Counted from the first letter of the stretch, positions 12,124 to 25,399 are shown. The stretch: 64,000 bases of DNA from Brachionus rotundiformis (GCA_016802295.1 JAESIW010000203.1:299082-363081); one strand, 5' to 3'. Numbers and translations are program-made. The notes: generated by a model from the sequence alone, not told the origin.

Positions 12124-14441
12124 ATGAGTATTGAAAATTTATGTGACATTGAATTAAATTCAAACTTAAATTACATTAATTGTTCAACAATAGCATTGAT
12201 TAGAGAGTATTTAGCTCGAAAAGTAATCTAATTTAAATCCAATGTTTTAAGTCCATGGACTTTTTTTTTCCAAGGGTTTACGAAAGACTTTGGAAAAATT
12301 CGATGAAGAGAATTCGGATAACTCTTCTGAAAGCATCAATAGCCGGTCAAAATTGGTCGAATTTTTAAATATTCAAAAAATATACGAAAAAAATAAAGTA
12401 ATTAAAAATTAAAAAAAAATAAATGATTATTTTTTTGCATTTAATTTTTTATTTAGACTTTAAAAACCCCTTTTAAAACGCTTTTAGAGCTTTTGATCAG
12501 CTTTCATTCAGCAAAACTTAACAATAAAAATACACCATTCGACAAAGTGGACATGGGTTCAAAAAAAAGCTTTATGGAAAAGTCAAATTATAACAAAAAA
12601 AGTAGAATTTTATCTGTTCTACCATATTGAGATAAATAATTAACCATTTTCTAGTGAATGATCTGAAAATTGATGACGCTGATGAAGGAGAACTAACTGA
12701 AGGAAACGAAAAGAGAATTGACTCCAAGAAATCAAATGATAAAGAGACTGGGATACATAAAATTAATAGAATAACAAAGATATCTAGCAACAAAAAGTCT
12801 AATAATTTAGAAAATGAAAAAAAATATTTTGAACCAAAAAATGATAAATCAGATACCGAAGATGAAAAAAAGGAAGTTTTTAACTTTCAAAAATTTCTGG
12901 CTAAACCAGAATCTAAAAACCATATTTCCTCATCGAACGACAATTTAAAAGAATTTAATACATCATCTGAATTTGTTATTAATCCAATTAATTTTGAGAC
13001 AGCCAAAGTAATTAAACTTAAAAAATATTCCATTATATTATTTATTATAAAATAAATATCCAGTGTCATAAATTTTTATTTTTTACACATTTTTTAAAGA
13101 ATTTAAGAGATCTAATTTTTGGAAGCATAAATCAAACATTTAATGATGAGTGGAAAATTCAAAATTTGAAATTTTGTGATTTTGCTAAAATTAAATTTGG
13201 TCTGGTACAGAAAAAAGGTGGTCCATGCGGCGTTTTAGCAGCCATCCAAAGTTATGTTGTATTGGAACTTTGTTATGGCAATGATAACGAGCCTTCTACT
13301 GATTTGAACCAAATGTAAATTAAATTAAATTAAAAATCAATTAATTTTGTCTAAAATATACTCTAAAAAAAGATTTAATCCAAGTAAAGCTTATCGATTC
13401 AAGGCATTGGCTAAAGCTTTGGCAAAAATGCTTTGGAAATGCGGCAAAAACTCGCAGGCAATAGTTGCCAGCCCAACTTCTAAAGCCCACTTTCCACCCA
13501 GTGGAAAATATCGAAGTGATGGATTTACTGAAACTGTAATTTGTTGTTATAAGTTGTAATAGATAAAAAATTATTTAATTAATTAAAATTTAGATTAATC
13601 TTGTTAAATTTACAAATTATGACAATTTGGAAAATTATTTGACAAAAAATATCGAGTCATATGAGCATGAACGAACATATGGATGCATTATGGTACTTTA
13701 CTCGGCTATTTTCTCTAGATCAATTGACCAGTAAGCAAACATATCAAAAAGATTTTATCATTTAATTTAATCAATTTTAGAATAAAAAAAGACATGGATG
13801 ATACAAATAATAAATTAATGGGAAAACACGGCTATTGTTCAATGGAAATGGTAAATTTGCTAATTCATGGTCGAGCTGTGTCAAATGTTTTTAATGACAC
13901 GGCAATGGTTGACCAATTGGAACTCAAAGGCCCCAATAAAAGAAACGATGTTGGACTATTATCTTTATTTGAACATTACAAGTCTTGTGAAGTTGGATCA
14001 TATTATAAAACACCAAAATATCCAATATGGGTAGTGTGCTCTGAATCTCATTTCAGCGTGCTATTTGCACTCAGAAAGGATATTTTGAATGATTGGAAAG
14101 CCGAGACCAAGTTTGATTTGTATTATTATGATGGTTTAGCTGGACAAAATGAACAAATTAGACTAACTATTTGTAATATTTGCCAAAGATGATTTTATTT
14201 TAATTAATTTGGGGATAAATTTTTTAGCTAGCAAAGCATTCCAACCAACAAGACCAGCATTTTTTGATGAGATACTTCAGAATAAAAAAAGTGACAAAAA
14301 AGAGTTAATTCCTCCACTAGAGCTTGTGATAAGAACCAAGTAAGACTATATTACCATTTTAAATGTTAAAAAAAACTAAATTTTCCAACAAGGTGGAAAA
14401 ATGCTTATGTCGATTGGAATTCTACTGAACCAATTCTCTAA
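12124..14441 (+). CDS. MINDY4: MINDY4 (FAM188B) Lys48-linkage deubiquitinase
   Basis: Cysteine protease of the MINDY family, which trims Lys48-linked ubiquitin chains (family knowledge). Exons: join(12124..12222, 12275..12397, 12457..12601, 12655..13007, 13100..13314, 13373..13535, 13594..13730, 13781..14172, 14228..14339, 14393..14441), in phase, 595 residues. The N-terminus has the FAM188B block ALIREYLARKGLRKTL followed by LKTPFKTLLELL. Then comes a charged, low-complexity linker (about residues 125-235). The catalytic domain opens with LIFGSINQTFNDEW. The catalytic Cys is in QKKGGPCGVLAA (about residue 283), and the catalytic His is in SESHFSVLF (about residue 502). The protein ends VDWNSTEPIL, as in vertebrate MINDY4. 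The short linker and total length make it a compact version. AATAAA at 14457 lies 16 bases past the stop. The donor of exon 3 could instead be at 12556; 12602 fits the consensus better. Confidence 0.87.
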
Positions 14442-14764
14442 AACTTTAATTTTAATAATAAAACGATGTATATTCAAAATTTTGATTGCTATTTAAACAA
14501 ATTGGTTTAGATTAATTTAAATTAAACTAATTTATTACTTTTTAGTTTTTTTATTTAAAAAATAAACCTCTTTTAATATTTTTCAAAAAATTAATAAATT
14601 TTATTTAAGTTAATTTTGTCTTTTGATTTAAAAGTACCATAAATCTAACATTACTAAATAATGACGAATTATCCAATATTATTTTATTAAAAAATGAACA
14701 TAAAAAATTACATTTCTAAATTATTGATTAATTTAAATTAATGAATTAGAATTATTTTTTAAAA

Positions 14765-15454
14765 ATGACAAGTGACATTTTACGGAATTATGAGCAACAA
14801 TTTGGAGTTTTATGTGCCGATATTACCAACAAAATATCAGTATCGGCCAATTCGTCCGACAAATCTAGCTCAATATCAGCAATTGAAGGCCTTTTCCAAG
14901 AAGCAATGGAAATCATTGAGCAAATGGAACTGGAAATTAGGGATGCCAATTCGTCAAAAAAAAGAACTCAGGAACAAAAAGATAAATACATGAACATAAT
15001 TAACAGTTACAAGTCGGAATTATCTCAATTGGAAAAGGAATTCAACCGACAATTAAAGACCAAAAATTCCAAACAAGGTCTAAATGCCAATTTTGAAATT
15101 CAGTTAAATGAACTTAACCAAGAAGATTCGGAATTGTTTGATTTGAAAAGAAAAAATGATGAAAATCTAAACAAAATGAATAAGAATTTGGAAAATGGTT
15201 ACAGAATGGTATTAGAATCTGAAGAAACTGGCAATAATATATTAAGTGATTTGTTCGGCCAGAGAGAACAAATGCAGCGGGCCAGAGATCGATTGAGGGA
15301 AGTCAACAATAATTTGGGAAAGTCAAGTCGCGTGGTAACTGCAATGACTCGAAAAGCCCTTCAAAACAAATTAGTTCTATTCGGAATGATTATTTTCTTA
15401 ATTATAACAGTAGTGTTTGTCCTCTATCTAGTAATTAAGAAAAAACTAAGCTAA
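14765..15454 (+). CDS. VTI1A: Vti1-type Qb-SNARE
   Basis: Qb-SNARE for fusion at the Golgi, trans-Golgi and endosomes. Single exon, 229 residues, close to the usual 217-232. The N-terminal half (about 1-110) is helical and fits the Habc-like Vti1 domain. The SNARE motif runs about 133-195, with QRARDRLREVNNNLGKSS as its most diagnostic segment. A tail anchor of about 20 hydrophobic residues (about 203-224) ends in KKKLS. The central zero-layer position is Gln166 (in GQRE), the canonical Q-SNARE residue. The LGKSSR block favours VTI1A over VTI1B. AATAAA at 15463 lies 9 bases past the stop. Unlike its neighbours it has no intron, which could reflect intron loss or retroposition. Confidence 0.9.
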   Translation: MTSDILRNYEQQFGVLCADITNKISVSANSSDKSSSISAIEGLFQEAMEIIEQMELEIRDANSSKKRTQEQKDKYMNIINSYKSELSQLEKEFNRQLKTKNSKQGLNANFEIQLNELNQEDSELFDLKRKNDENLNKMNKNLENGYRMVLESEETGNNILSDLFGQREQMQRARDRLREVNNNLGKSSRVVTAMTRKALQNKLVLFGMIIFLIITVVFVLYLVIKKKLS

Positions 15455-16222
15455 ATGATTCCAATAAAATTCATATTTATTTTTTTTAATTCAATCTTAA
15501 GATTATTTTCCGATTTTTTAACCGTATAATAGTGCATTATTTTAATAAATTAATTTTAATCTATCTTTAAACCAATTAATATATAAAAAAAAATTTTCAA
15601 TTATAGATAAAATAATTTTTTTTTTTAAATTTGATAAAAATTTTTGAAAATTACAAAAATAGAAAAATGCTTTTTAAATATAATGATTAGATTATATTTT
15701 TTTATTTACTGTAGGTCATACATTTAAGATGCTTTTTAAAAAAAAAGGTAAAATAAATAATTACGAATATACTAATAATAGATAAAAATATTTGATAAAA
15801 ATATTGAATTAAAACAAAAGTGTAAAATAAAAAATATTAAAAAAAATCTTAACATGTACCGACAATTAGTTTGTTTTAAAATAAGTTAAATATTTTGTCT
15901 TTGACGAGTATTGTCTAATTAAAAACTGGCCATAATTTAACTAAATTAAATTTTTCTTTAACATGTGCTCATTTAAATCTGTTTTAAAAAAAAACCAAAA
16001 AAAAATTTTTTTTTACCATATCTTTGTACATGAAAAAGTCTACGAATTCAAACCATATACATGCATTAAAAATTTCTTATAATTTCTAGAAGAATCGTGA
16101 ATCTAAGCTATTATTTTTAAAAATTTGCTCTTACCAGAAAAAAACTAATTATACTTCACTATTGGTATATCCAAATTAAAGTAAAACCAACAATTTAGAT
16201 TTATTCTTTCGTTTAATTGATA
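15455..16222. other. Intergenic VTI1A to p23
   Basis: About 770 bases of A/T-rich DNA holding the VTI1A 3' end and the p23 promoter. I see no coding signal, RNA gene or repeat beyond homopolymer runs. Confidence 0.6.
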
Positions 16223-16964
16223 ATGCCAGAAATTGTAACCAATGTGTAAGTGAATGGTTTAAAGTTAACTTAAAAATTATCTTAAATGATTTTAAGACAT
16301 GTACCTCAGTGTCTCTGGGCTCAACGAGACGACATTGTCTATTTAACTGTTGCAGTGGAGGATGTGGAAAAGCCAGAGGTCAAGCTAGAAGAGAATAGTC
16401 TTTTATTCAAAGGCTCTGCTCACAACCAGAACTATGAATTGAATGTTGAGTTTTTTAAACCAATTAATAAGGAAGTAATAATTAATAAAAAGTGATGATT
16501 CATTTGTATACATTTTTTTAATTAAAAGGAAAGCAAATGGGGAGTATACGCCCAAAAGCATTGGATGTTCATCTTAAAAAAAAAGGAGAAGGGTCCATAC
16601 TGGCCAAGATTGCTAAAAGAGTCAAAGAGGGTTCATTGGTTAAAGGCTGACTGGAACAAGTGGAAAGATGAAGATGACGAAGAAGAAGAAGAAAGTGGTC
16701 CACAAGGCGGTGGCGATTTCGATAGCATGTTCAGACAAATGGGAGGTCTCGGTGGAATGGGCGGAATGGGTGGCATGGGAATGCCAGGAATGCCAGGAAT
16801 GGACGATCTACCTGATTTGAACGACATGGATGATAAAGAGGACAGCGATGATGAAAGTGAGCTACATAAGATATGACTCATTTATAGATTAATTAATTTT
16901 TATTTAAGAGCTTCCCGATTTAGAAGAAAATACGGAAAATAAAACCGAGCCTGAATCAGCTTAG
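16223..16964 (+). CDS. PTGES3: p23 / prostaglandin E synthase 3 co-chaperone
   Basis: Cytosolic Hsp90 co-chaperone that binds the ATP-bound Hsp90 dimer and slows its ATPase. Exons: join(16223..16245, 16297..16474, 16529..16856, 16909..16964), in phase, 194 residues. The CS domain begins PQCLWAQRDDIVYLTV and includes FKGSAHNQNYELNVEF. The p23 signature GPYWPRLLKE is followed by WLKADWNKWKDEDDE. After the fold comes an acidic tail with a Gly/Met-rich insert, including repeated GGM and PGM units (about residues 140-160). The tail ends in KLPDLEE, matching the C-terminus of vertebrate p23. The Gly/Met insert makes it longer than the human protein (160) and resembles insect and yeast p23 tails. 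AATAAA is at 16998. The first exon encodes only eight residues. Confidence 0.92.
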
Positions 16965-19379
16965 ATAAATTGCTTTTATCTAATCTTATTCATACTTAAT
17001 AAACCACATTTTGTTTCGTCTATTTTAGTTTTTACATATTTATAAATTAAAAGCAAAATTTGATTTAAATAAAATTATTAAAATGAAAATTTTAATTTAA
17101 AAATAATTTAAAAATTACTTCAAATTATATCTATCTATTTATTTATTTTTTTAAATTTTATGTTTATAATAATTATCAATATTGAGCTGGTTTGAATAAA
17201 AAAAAAGATTTTGTTTATATTCAGTTGATTTTTCAGAATAAAGCATTTTGGCATATTATATCACTACCTAATGCCACAGTTAAGCTTTCATTTGGAATTT
17301 ATCTATAATTTTTTTTTATCAAAAATACTATTTGTTTTACTAAATGATAACTTATCAAATAATAATGAATTTTAGAGTTAAAAATGGGTTTGTTAATATA
17401 CTTTATATATAGATTATTTTTAAAAATTTAACATGGTTGTAGTGGACGAAAAATCAAAATTCGTTCGCCATGTTAGAAGATATGTATACCAGAATAGGTG
17501 GTGCTTCACATTATTTTATAAAAATATTTAACTCGTCTATATATCAACTGAATGAAGCAATCTATTTATTTTAAAACTAATTTTAATTATTATTAAGTGA
17601 AAATTAGTCTCCAACTAGTAAATTATTTGTATAAGATCAAAACATTTAATTCTTGATTGGATTAATTAAAGAATTTTCGGAATTCATAAGAAAAAAATTC
17701 AAAACAAAGCTTCATTATTTGACAAGATATATAATGGGAAAGAATTATAGAATATATTTTGGTCCAAAAATATGGAAGCTTAAAATTAATCTAAAATGAT
17801 CATGATCAAAAATTATTCTTTCCTATCATTTTTATTATAAACAATGTTCGATTAGCTTGAGAATTAAAAATTAAATTAATAAAAGTATTTTATTATTACG
17901 TCTCTACTTCATTAAAATCTTACAAAAAAACAAAAAAATGCCTTGAGTTTAGTTGCTTTTATTATTAACACAAAGTTTAAATTAATACCATTGAAAGACT
18001 TTTTAAACATTTTTTTGATTATTATTGTTTACCATTCAACTTAACCAAGACATTCTTAAGTAAAATAAAAATTTCTCTGATAAATAGAATGGACTTGTTA
18101 GTAATTAATAAATTACATTTATAAATGTCACCCTCCTCTTTTCGCAACCGGGCTTGGGACCGGCTTTGGCAGAGTTATGACGGCCAACCTTTCCCTAAGA
18201 AGCCAGTGGGACGTTCGTCATAAACAGCGCCACTCATCCGAGCACTCAAAATTGGCTGCGAACTCGGCAACTATTTAGACTAGCTTGGAACCACAAACCA
18301 AGCGACTTAAAAGTCTTAACTTAAGGCTTCCAAAGTTACGTACTGTCTGCAGAGGGTCAGCTGTACAGCAGATTCTCGCTCCTTTCGGATTCTATACTGG
18401 GAGATGGTCGAAGCCAGCGGCGCCCTCATACGACAAGACTTGGACAAAGACCCGTAGGCCTATGTACCCGCCATACAGCTCTTCTGCAGACTACGTGAAA
18501 GACCACATGCACATACGATGCATGTGGCTGCCACCACCCTCCTCTTTTTTCATCAGGGCTTGGGACCTGCGGATCGGCAGAGTTATGGTGACTGGTGCTC
18601 TTTGAGTCCATTTTCTAAAAATAAAAAAATTTTTGAAAATTTTTCAGATTTTAATAATGAAATGAACTTTGATTAAAATCATCTTCTATTTATACTTCTC
18701 TGACCAATTTAACTAATTTAATAAAACAGTTAACTTTAACTAAAGAAAATTAAAATTCACGATCTTGTTCGGTTGTTAAACCAAAAAATTTAAAAAATCT
18801 AAAAAATTGTATTTATATCCTTCTGATTAATTTTACCAATTTAATTAATTTATTTTCCTATAACTAAAATAAGGTGACTTAAAAAAATCAATCTGCTGAA
18901 TTTTTACTAATTGTATTCAATTTTGGCAATTCATCAGATTTACAATCTGCCTGTTTACCCGTTCTGTCTGTATCTCAGTTTACCAGCTCTAAATTAACAA
19001 ATAATAGAATTAAAATCCAAATGCTCAATGCTCACACAGCTTTTTGGAACCTTCAGGAGTCATTAATATGTACTGTGTGATTATAAAAGATAGAATTATT
19101 TTTTATCTTTTTAATTGATCAAGATAAAATTTTCAAAATATTTAACTGTTTTTAATTTTCTGGACAAGAGTCAAAATATTCGATTAGAATTAGATTATTT
19201 GTCTGCAATTAAAACATATAAATATAAAATTTCTCAATTAATTTAATAATTACAAATTAAAACCAAATTTTAATTTAATTTTGCGATTTTTTCAAATTTT
19301 AATTTTATACTTTATTTTAAATATCAAAAATTATTTTTCAATTTTTTTTTCTCCTTGAAAACGAGAAAATTGTGCTAGA
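16965..19379. other. Intergenic p23 to POLR3A, with one repeat
   Basis: About 2.4 kb. The first 1.1 kb and last 0.8 kb are A/T-rich without coding signal. The GC-rich block at 18129-18606 stands out sharply and is annotated separately. The POLR3A promoter must lie in the last few hundred bases; no specific element was identified. Confidence 0.55.
18129..18606. mobile_element. GC-rich mobile-element fragment with terminal direct repeats
   Basis: A block of about 480 bases, close to half G+C, in a region otherwise around a quarter G+C. Its ends are two diverged copies of a roughly 52-base module, at 18129-18180 and 18535-18588. Each starts CACCCTCCTCTTTT and contains GGGCTTGGGACC and then GGCAGAGTTATG. 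Read on the minus strand this module resembles the conserved 3'-terminal motif of some RTE-type LINEs and their non-autonomous relatives (from memory, unverified). The roughly 355 bases between have no long open frame. It is either a short element with duplicated ends or two nested 3' ends. Confidence 0.6.
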
Positions 19380-22300
19380 ATGGTCAAGGAACAATTTAGA
19401 GAAACTGATATAGGAACAGTCATTAGTCATGTCCAATTCACTCCATTTTCATCTAAAGACATTGCCAAACAAGCAACAATTCAAGTGGTGAATCGAAATT
19501 TGTATCTCCCTGATTCGTCCCACACTGCATGTCCTTACGGAGTTCTCGACCACAAATTGGTAGACCAAGCTTCAAAAATATATTTTTTTATAAATCTAAT
19601 AATTGATAATAGGGAACTAGTGAGAAGGATAAAAAGTGTGATACATGTCATCAAGATTTGGCTACCTGTATAGGTCACTATGGTTACATTGATCTCGAAC
19701 TTCCAGTCTTTCATGTAGGATACTTCCGAGCCTGTATCACCATACTTCAAATGATTTGCAAGGTGAGAGCGATTTTGAAGCTTATTAAATGTTTATAATC
19801 AAAAAATTGTAGAAATGTAGCCATGTATTGCTGACTGACAAAGAAAAGATTGGGTTTTTGGACATCCTGAAGAGAAAAAATATTCCGTACTTGTCCAAAA
19901 AATCTTTGAGAAAGCGTATCCATGAAAAAGCTAAAAAGAATAATATTTGTTTTAATTGTGGAGACTTTAATGGTATTTAAAAAATTTAAAAACTTTAAAA
20001 AAAATTTTAATAGATAAGTATGATAAGGTGTTGTAAAAAAGTGCGGCCTTCTCAAAATACAACATGATAAGTACAAGTCTGTGAAAAAAAATGAAACGAT
20101 TGTCAAAGACTATCTAGAATCATTCAGCTTGGCAAAAGAATACAATAAAGATATAGATCCTTTGATTGGAAAATCTCACGAAATCTTAAATCCACTCAAA
20201 GTATTGCAGCTATTTAAAAATATTCCAAATGAAGATGTTCCATTGTTACTGATGAATCTAGATTTGGCACATCCAAAAGATTTAATACTAACAAGAATTT
20301 TGGTTCCACCTTTGTGCATTCGTCCATCAGTTGCCAGCGATTTCAAAGCTGGAACGTAATTAATAAACCAATTTCTAATTGTTTGAACCAATTTTAACAT
20401 ATTTAAATATCTTTTCAGAACAGAAGATGACGTCACAATTAAATTAACAGAAATTGTATTTTTGAACCATACCATCTTAAAGCATAAAGCTCAGAATGCC
20501 AGAATACAAATGATAATAGAAGATTGGGACTTTCTGCAATTACAATGCGCCTTATACATTAACAGCGAGCTGAGTGGTATTCCATTAAGTATGCAAGTAA
20601 GTTTCACTGTATTTTAATTTAATTAATTGTAATTAACAATCATTTTTAATTATGTAAAGCCGAAAAAATTTACCAGAGGTTTTTGCCAACGCCTCAAGGG
20701 AAAACAAGGTCGGTTCAGGGGCAATCTTAGCGGCAAAAGAGTTGATTTTAGTGGTCGTACCGTAATCTCACCAGATCCTAATTTAAGAATTGACCAAGTA
20801 GCTGTGCCAGTGCATGTAGCCATGATATTAACCTATCCAGAAAGAGTTAACAAGTCCAATATTGAATTTTTGAGAAAGCTTGTCATGAATGGTCCCGATG
20901 TTCATCCAGGTGCAAATTTTCTTCTCCAAAGAGGCACTGATATGAAAAAATTTCTAAAATTTGGCAATAGAGCTCAAATTGCCAAAGAGCTTAAATATGG
21001 TGATATTGTTGAGCGCCATTTGATAGACAATGACATAGTTCTGTTTAATCGTCAGCCTAGTTTGCATAAGCTAAGTATAATGTCATTCTATGCTGTGGTA
21101 AAGCCACACCGAACATTTAGATTCAACGAATGCTGTTGTACTCCTTTCAATGCAGATTTCGATGGTGACGAAATGAATCTACATTTACCACAAACAGAAG
21201 AAGCCAAAGCCGAAGCGTTGGTTCTCATGGGAAGTAAATCCAATCTGATAACACCCAGAAATGGCGAAATAATTATTGCAGCTACTCAAGATTTTCTCAC
21301 AGGCGCTTATCTCATCACTCTAAAGGACACTTTTTTTGACCGAGCCAACGCCTGTCGGCTCATATCCAGCATTTGCTCTCAAGAAGACTCGGCAATCTAT
21401 TTCGATCTACCTCATCCAGCTATCATAAAGCCAGTCAAGCTATGGACTGGTAAACAACTGTTCAATCTGTTGCTAAGACCAAATAACAAGTCACATATAA
21501 AAATAAATTTGAGAACAAAAGGCAAGAATTATACCAAAAATGAAGATATGTGTGCCAATGACTCTTTTATAGTAATCCACAATAGTGAACTGATATGCGG
21601 GGCTTTGGATAAAGGCGTGCTCGGATCTGGCTCTAAAAACAACATATTTTATCTTTTATTAAGAGATTTTGGTGAAAAGTACGCGGCCAGTGCCATGTTG
21701 CGCTTGGCTCGCACAGCTTCTTTTTTTCTAATGAACCGGGGTTTTTCCATTGGTATTGGTGATGTGACCCCTGGATCAAAATTGCTTTCTTCCAAAAAAG
21801 AACTTTTAGCCAAAGGATACTCAAAATGTGATGATTTCATCAAGCAGTTAAAGGAAGGAACTCTTCAGTGCCAACCAGGCTGTAATCCAGTACAAACACT
21901 TGAGGCCGTAATTCTTAAAGAATTATCTGTTATTAGGGACAAAGCTGGTGATGCATGTCTTAAAAATTTGCATAGACATAATAGCCCTTTGATAATGGCT
22001 ATTTGTGGCTCAAAGGGGTCGTTTATCAATATTTCCCAAATGATTGCCTGTGTGGGCCAGCAGGCTATCAGTGGTTCGCGTATTCCCGACGGATTCGAGA
22101 ACAGATCTCTACCTCATTTTGAAAGATACTGTAATTAATTTTCTTTTATTTTAGATAATAAAAAAAATTATTTTAAATATCAATTAATGTTATTAAATTA
22201 ATTAATAATATTTTTTTTTTCAAAGCCCGAATCCCAACAGCCAAAGGCTTTGTAGAAAACAGCTTCTACAGCGGTCTCACACCGACGGAGTTTTTTTTCC

Positions 22301-24270
22301 ACACTATGGCAGGTCGGGAAGGCTTGGTTGACACGGCTGTAAAAACTGCAGAAACTGGCTACATGCAGCGTAGATTGGTAAAATGCTTGGAAGATTTGTG
22401 TGTCCAGTATGACATGACTGTAAGAACATGCACCAATGATATTGTACAATTTTCATACGGAGGCGACTCTCTTGATCCGGTAAATTGTCAAAATAAAAAT
22501 ATAAATATAGATAAAATAAGATAATTAAATATTCTTTAGACTTATATGGAAGGCAAAGATCAACCTGTTGATTTCAAAAGAGTTCTAAGCCATACAATTG
22601 TAAGTTAATTTTAAATTAAATCATTAATAAAGTTATGAAATTAATAAATATTTATAATTGTTATTATTATTAACTTCTTAAATTTTTATTTAATTAATTG
22701 TTTAAAAAAAATCAAATTAATAAATAATTCTTTTTAAAGGCAAATATTATAAACCGAAATGAAAAATCACTGAGTGGTTCGGAGATAATGGAAACTGTGG
22801 ACAGAGAATTGGCAAACAGAGAGTATAAGAAATGCTCAGAGGAATATTTAAATCAAATAAAGGCTTTTATGAAACAAGTGTCTGACGAAGTAGATAGGAC
22901 AAGACGGATGTTTAGAATAAGAGAAAATGATCCAAGTGTACCACAGGTATTGTTCGAGCTGGATAGGATCACTCAATCACAAATTATCACTTTTCTAAAC
23001 CGGTGTAAAGATAAATATATCAAAGCAGTGATTGAACCAGGCACATGTGTAGGTGCTCTTGGAGCTCAATCGATTGGCGAACCCGGAACCCAAATGACTT
23101 TGAAGACATTCCATTTTGCTGGTGTCGCCTCAATGAACATCACTCTTGGAGTACCTCGTATAAAAGAAATTATAAACGCATCACGGAGCATCAGCACTCC
23201 GATCATTACAGCTAATTTAATTATAAAAAATAATTCTGAATTTGCCCGTTTGGTCAAGAGCAGAATTGAAAAAACATACCTGAGAGAGGTAACCCAATAC
23301 ATAGAGGAAGTTTTTTTTTGCGATGAATGCTGTGTAATCATGAAGCTAGATTTAGACAGAATTAAACTTCTTAAAGTATTTTATTAATTAAATAAAAAAA
23401 TATTTTATTTAATAATTAATTTTTTCTCTAATTAAGTTAGAAGTTGATATTGATAGTATTATTGACTCTATTTTAGCGTCAAAGTTAAAGATAAAGCCTC
23501 CTCAAATAACAGCCATTTCGGACCAGTATATAAAAGTTAATCCATCATCTAAAGGTTCCTTGCACGACAGCATGCTTAAGTTAAAGAATGATCTTGGTAA
23601 TGTTGTGGTAAAGGTAAATGATTTTTTTTTATATGAAAATATTTTATAATTGCTTTTATTAATAATTATAATAGGATATTTAAATTAATAATTAAAAAAG
23701 GGTTTGCCAAAAGTTAACAGAGCTGTCATATCAATAGATGAGAAAAAGTCAAATGAATACAAGCTGTTTGTAGAAGGAGAAGGTCTGAAAGAAGTAATGG
23801 GTACTCACGGTGTTGAAGGAAATACCACAACTTCTAACAGTACCATAGAGGTTTATGAGACAATTGGTATTGAGGCAGCTAGATCAACCATAATCAATGA
23901 AATTGTGTACACAATGACTTCACATGGAATGAGTATTGATGTTCGTCACGTTATGTTGTTGGCTGATTTGATGACCTATAAGGGCGAGGTATTAGGAATC
24001 ACCAGAGCTGGTTTAGCCAAAATGAAAGAGAGTGTGCTAATGCTGGCTTCTTTTGAGAAAACAACTGATCATTTATTTGATGCAGCCTTCTATGGTCAAG
24101 AGGACGAGATCTATGGAGTCAGTGAATGCATTATAATGGGCAAGCCAATGTCTCTTGGAACCGGAATATTCAAAATATTGCACAACCATATTCAAAAAAG
24201 TGAACCAAAGCAGCGAAATCTTTTGTTTGAAGACAAACAATTTCATGCAATTTTGCCAAAAGTGTCATAA
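19380..24270 (+). CDS. POLR3A: RNA polymerase III largest subunit RPC1
   Basis: Catalytic subunit of the nuclear polymerase that makes tRNA, 5S rRNA and other small RNAs. Exons: join(19380..19559, 19613..19762, 19813..19972, 20028..20355, 20419..20596, 20660..22130, 22226..22479, 22540..22599, 22740..23375, 23437..23613, 23701..24270), in phase, 1387 residues against 1390 in human. The start MVKEQFRETDIG aligns with human residue 1. The N-terminal zinc ligands are in CDTC and CIGHYG, with a second set in KCSH and CFNC. The catalytic Mg motif NADFDGDE has Asp498, Asp500 and Asp502. The bridge helix lies in LTPTEFFFHTMAGREGLVDT. The trigger loop lies in GEPGTQMTLKTFHFAGVA. The C-terminal cleft segment includes HGMSIDVRHVMLL and GITRAGLAKMKESVL. 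Introns are 46-140 bases. It looks fully functional. The ending at ILPKVS is slightly shorter than in human. AATAAA occurs at 24301. Confidence 0.97.
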
Positions 24271-24544
24271 ACTTACTTAAGAGACTTTTTTTTTCAAACT
24301 AATAAAATAATTCCGTGATAAAAATTTTAAATTTTACCAACTAGACAAAATATTGAATTAGTTTAAAAGATAATTAATGATTTTAAATTTAATTTGTCAT
24401 CACTTATTTTTAAGTGTTTTATCTTTAGTGAAATAGACCATAAATAAATATTTAAATTAATTTTAACATATTTTTTTAAATTTAAAAATTGTTTTTCAAA
24501 ATAACATTTTATTAATTTAAATTTAATTGTATGCTAGTCTTTAA

Positions 24545-24785
24545 AATATTAATCGAGCAACGATTGAATCTGCTATGAATTTTTTAATTAATTTCACGGA
24601 CGAGTATTTGGTTATTTCCTCCTCAAATTTATCAAAGAGCTTATTGTATAGTTTACCAAATTAATATTTCAAAGAGTCACAGATACTGGTCGGTAGTTCT
24701 TGACAGCAAATTTTGATCCACTTTTTTGTATTGGGGGTTACATAGGTGGCTTTCCACTGGTTTGATAATGTGCCTTAAATAAATG
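24545..24785 (-). pseudogene. Decayed non-LTR retrotransposon (reverse transcriptase) fragment
   Basis: The minus strand holds, in shifted frames, pieces typical of LINE reverse transcriptases. WKATYVTPNTKKWIK matches the usual W-K-x-A-x-V-T-P-I-x-K-K-G block. After a frameshift KNYRPVSVTL follows, then a stop, then YNKLFDKFEEEI. It is a short, frame-broken relic with no intact catalytic centre, lying in the 1.1 kb between POLR3A and SGSM3. The clade (jockey/CR1-like) is a guess. Confidence 0.7.
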
Positions 24786-25399
24786 AACTTGTAAAAATTG
24801 TTGAGATCAATTCTTATCAATTAATCATGTTGATCAAGCAAAAAGATTTTTTTTTTAATTTATAAAAAATATCTGATTTAATTAAATTCTTTGTTAATCT
24901 TACAAATTAAGATTTTTTCCAAAGAGGTTGTGGCATTTCCTCGTCTATGCTAACTTTTGGCAAACCCTGTTTTATAAATTTTAAAAATCTTATTTTCAAT
25001 AATTGATTAAAACAAATATTTTATATTAATTTATCTCTTATACAAATTTATTTAAGTAGATATTTAAGTAATTTATCATGCTGATTAGACCAGTAGATTT
25101 TTCAAAAAATTTAATTAAATTTTTAATTTTCATTTAATCAAGTAAAATAGGATTTAAAAGATCCAAATTACAAAAATAATTAATCAAATTTAGCTTTACA
25201 TTTAGGCATTTGATATTTAAACTTAATAATTGAATTTTCAATTTCATTATCATTAAAATCTACTGCATTCTTATTAAACCCGAGTATTAAACATAAATTA
25301 TTTTAAATTTATTTTCAATAAAATACAATAACTTATAAAATAGTTTAAAATTTTGTCATAACGTGGCACCAGAAGAGCACACGTATCAATGAGCTGACA

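Noticed and set aside
12572..13069. Minus-strand frames opposite MINDY4
   Set aside because: No motifs; they overlap exons that are well supported on +.
16633..16881. Pro/Ser-rich minus-strand frame opposite p23
   Set aside because: Antisense shadow of the Gly/Met and acidic codons of p23.
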